Below are positions 20,917 through 23,222 of a DNA stretch of 23,222 nucleotides, piece by piece. How positions within the stretch are numbered: position 1 is the first letter of the stretch; the number at the start of each line of letters is the position of its first letter. A program made the position numbers and the translations under genes. Below the pieces are notes generated by a model. It did no database searches. It was given only the letters and a program-made list of their open reading frames with translations, and was not told the origin of the DNA. This DNA is from an uncultured Acetatifactor sp. (GTDB taxonomy: Bacteria > Bacillota > Clostridia > Lachnospirales > Lachnospiraceae): positions 39,163-62,384 of the forward strand of contig CAJUGL010000014.1 in assembly GCA_910586515.1 (NCBI GenBank). The letters run 5' to 3'.

Positions 20917-22953
20917 TCAATTGCAGCCGGAATGCACCACCGCCACTCCGTACGCCGGCAAAGTCAGCACCCCTTCTACATTGACATCCGTCACCAGTTC
21001 CCTTCCCGTCACCCCGGAAACGCTGACTTGCTCCGGCGTGCTGTTGAGGTAAAATGCATAATTTCCCGACTCACCGCTCCTCACATGGCATTCCACGCCT
21101 TCCGGAAGCTTCCTGGCGGGAATTCCCGCGTCCGTGAGCATTTTCTCAAACAGTGGCTCCATCTGCTCCGCCGCTGTTCTGGCCGCCGCATAGTAAGCCC
21201 TGCCCTTCCCACACTCCTTACAGGTCAGAGCGGCAGTCCCTTTATAGAAATCATCCGCATAGGTTCCCAGCACCTGTGCATCCTGTACCCGCAGTATCTC
21301 CGCATAGTCCCTGACTTCCCAGCAGCTGCCGTCCTCCAGCACAATTCCGTTCCTGTCCGAAGGGTACAGGGAATCGATTTCCTCACTGACGATGCCGAAC
21401 AAACTTTTAAGCCCGTCCCCCGGAAATCCTCCCAGGAAACAGAGCTGCTCCTTATCCACATAGCCGGTACAGTAAGTGGCAAAAAGCTGTCCGCCCCGCT
21501 CCACGAACCTTTTCAGATTCTCCGCTGTTCCCGGCTGCAGCATGTACAGCATGGGCGCCGCCACCACATTATAATCGCTCAAATCCTCATCCGAGCCCAC
21601 CACGTCCATATCTGCGCCCAACCGGAAAAAAGCTTTCCAGATATCGATACAGGTTTCCTCATACTTCTTGGACGCCTGGGAAAAAGCCTTCGCATCGTCA
21701 ATGGCCCAGCGGTTATCCCAGTCAAACAAAAGCGCCGCCCTGGGCTTCACCGTAGTGCCCGCCGCAGGAGCGATCTTTCTCAGCAGTTCTCCCACTTCCG
21801 CCACTTCCCGGAACACTCTGGTGTCATCCGTTCCGATATGGTCCACCACGGCGCCGTGAAACTGCTCATAGGAGCCACGTCCCTTTCTCCACTGGAAATA
21901 CTGCACGGAATCGGAACCGCAGGCAACCGCCTGAAGGCAGGCCAGCCTGTGGACGCCGGGACGTTTCAGCTTGTTTACCGGCTGCCAGTTCACCAGGCCG
22001 GGAGCGCTCTCCATCATCATGAACGGTTTACCGCGTTTCAGAGAACGCATCACCGCATGCTGAAACGCTGTCTCGCTCATGGTATCCGCCAGTGTCTCCC
22101 AGTCATTGTGGAAAGTGGGATAATTATCCCAGGAAACCACGTCCATGTCAGGCGCCATCTTCCGGTAATCCAGCCCGCCGAACAGCCGCATCAGGTTTGC
22201 AGTCGTCGGAATATCCGGAGTCACACTGCGCAGCACTTCAATCTCTGCCTTCATGAAATCATTGGTATTCCAGGTAGTGAATCGCTTCCACTCCAGATTC
22301 AGCCCCATGACGCTGGTCTCCCCGTTCGTAAACGGCGGTTCAATCTGCTCAAAACTGTTATATCGGTGGCTCCAGAATGCAGTCCACCAGGCAGCGTTCA
22401 GCTTCTCAATATCATTATCGTATTTATCGGCCAGATAGCCCCTGAACTTTTTCACACAGTGCGGGCAGAAGCATTCCCCGCTGAACTCATTGGAAATATG
22501 GTACATGATGACGCCGGGATGGGAGCCGAAACGCTCCGCCAGCTTCCGGTCAATGCGCGCCACCTTTTCCCGGTATATGGGCGAACTCATGCAATGATTA
22601 TGGCGGCCGCCGTGATGTGCCCGCATGCCCGTCCTGTCCACGCGCATCGCCTCCGGGTATGCAGCGTCCAGCCAGGCAGGCCGGGCGCCGGAGGGCGTGG
22701 ACAGCACCGTGTAGATACCGTTTTGGTATAGTCTGTCTATGATGGCTTCCAGCCATTCAAAGTGAAATTCCCCCTCTGCGGGTTCCAGCACAGACCAGGA
22801 AAACACACCCAGCGTAGCGCTGTTTACGCCGGCCTTTTTCATCAGCCTCACGTCTTCTTCCAGAATATCAGGCCTGTCCAGCCACTGCTCCGGATTGTAA
22901 TCCCCGCCGTGGAGAAATCCGCCCACCTGAGGGAAGAGTATCTTTTTTTCCAT
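20917..22953 (-). CDS. GH42 beta-galactosidase
   Basis: 678 residues from the ATG at 22953, which has AAGGAG 10 bases upstream; an ATG at 23019 would add 22 residues but lacks support. Domain A is a TIM barrel starting GGFLHGGDYNPEQWLDRPDILEEDV. The acid/base Glu156 is in YHISNEFSGECFCPHC and the nucleophile Glu315 in MMMESAPGLVNW. The CFCPHC cluster (161-166) matches the zinc-binding Cys set of GH42. A trimerisation domain (about 390-600) and a small C-terminal beta domain follow. There is no signal peptide, so it acts in the cytoplasm on imported beta-galactosides, such as lactose or plant and milk oligosaccharides. It is convergent with the broken aroA, 99 bases away. No sugar transporter is adjacent, apart from the distant binding-protein gene. 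Confidence 0.95.
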   Translation of the reverse strand: MEKKILFPQVGGFLHGGDYNPEQWLDRPDILEEDVRLMKKAGVNSATLGVFSWSVLEPAEGEFHFEWLEAIIDRLYQNGIYTVLSTPSGARPAWLDAAYPEAMRVDRTGMRAHHGGRHNHCMSSPIYREKVARIDRKLAERFGSHPGVIMYHISNEFSGECFCPHCVKKFRGYLADKYDNDIEKLNAAWWTAFWSHRYNSFEQIEPPFTNGETSVMGLNLEWKRFTTWNTNDFMKAEIEVLRSVTPDIPTTANLMRLFGGLDYRKMAPDMDVVSWDNYPTFHNDWETLADTMSETAFQHAVMRSLKRGKPFMMMESAPGLVNWQPVNKLKRPGVHRLACLQAVACGSDSVQYFQWRKGRGSYEQFHGAVVDHIGTDDTRVFREVAEVGELLRKIAPAAGTTVKPRAALLFDWDNRWAIDDAKAFSQASKKYEETCIDIWKAFFRLGADMDVVGSDEDLSDYNVVAAPMLYMLQPGTAENLKRFVERGGQLFATYCTGYVDKEQLCFLGGFPGDGLKSLFGIVSEEIDSLYPSDRNGIVLEDGSCWEVRDYAEILRVQDAQVLGTYADDFYKGTAALTCKECGKGRAYYAAARTAAEQMEPLFEKMLTDAGIPARKLPEGVECHVRSGESGNYAFYLNSTPEQVSVSGVTGRELVTDVNVEGVLTLPAYGVAVVHSGCN

Positions 22954-23097
22954 TTGTAAATGTCTCCTTCCGTTTATTGCGTCATATATCTTATCAAAAG
23001 CAATCTCCTGCGCTTCCAATAAAAAACATGTACTTTACGCCGCGTTCAACGCCGGGAAACCGCACCTGCTTCCTGGCGTGTACTTGTGTGCTTTTTC

Positions 23098-23126
23098 AGT
23101 ATGCCCGCTTCCCTCCCTGAAGTCAA
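23098..23126 (-). promoter_or_regulatory. Candidate promoter of the beta-galactosidase gene
   Basis: Minus strand TTGACT (23121-23126), a 17-base spacer and CATACT (23098-23103), giving a leader of about 140 bases. The 269 bases from the start codon to the window end otherwise show no gene and no clear catabolite-response site. Confidence 0.4.
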
Positions 23127-23222
23127 CGATTCTGTAATCTTTCTGCAGGCTCAGGTGTAATTGCGGTTCCCTTCCGGCAAAGGCTGATATCGGGAAGCAA
23201 AACAGCTATTTTGAATCTGCCC

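Noticed and set aside
20932..22731. A 599-codon plus-strand frame
   Set aside because: It is antisense to the complete GH42 gene, has no recognisable domain, is rich in His, Arg and Pro as antisense frames of GC-rich genes usually are, and lacks a ribosome site.

Overview
The window looks like chromosomal DNA of a Gram-positive, anaerobic gut-type Clostridia, most likely a Lachnospiraceae member. Grounds: moderately high GC, strong AGGAGG-type ribosome sites, sigma-A style promoters, LytTR/GHKL signalling genes and a GH42 beta-galactosidase. The taxonomic call is inference; there is no rRNA or marker gene here to settle it.

Layout. Bases 1-4707 (minus strand): the start of a secreted Gly/Ser/Glu-rich protein (cut by the window edge), translationally coupled to a membrane acyltransferase with its own promoter, and upstream of them an orphan carB. 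Bases 4708-5177 form an intergenic region packed with hairpins and a 16-bp tandem repeat. Bases 5178-8075 (plus): a lipoprotein solute-binding protein followed by a methyl-accepting chemotaxis receptor, with no permease, so probably a sensing pair. Bases 8102-15623 (minus), in transcription order: a cysteine-peptidase-like protein with a DUF1905-like N-terminus, a coiled-coil protein of unknown function, a LytTR response regulator, a GHKL histidine kinase, and two half-size ABC exporters. A terminator and a 21-bp-period direct repeat lie between kinase and exporters, so the exporters may be a LytTR-controlled output. Bases 15883-19492 (plus): a second, unrelated heterodimeric ABC exporter (one degenerate and one consensus ATP site), divergent from the peptidase gene across a shared, operator-like inverted repeat. 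Bases 19493-19872 hold two long inverted repeats. Bases 19873-20817 (plus): an aroA (EPSP synthase) gene that has lost its C-terminal third. Bases 20917-22953 (minus): a complete GH42 beta-galactosidase with a candidate promoter near the window end.

The strongest candidate for something undescribed is the 8.1-15.6 kb array, which has the parts of a peptide sensing, processing and export module (protease-like protein, LytTR/GHKL pair, lantibiotic-type exporter) but no recognisable precursor peptide. The second is the composite hairpin/tandem repeat between carB and the binding-protein gene, where two hairpins share one loop but have different, perfectly paired stems. No rRNA, tRNA, CRISPR array, insertion sequence or transposase was found.
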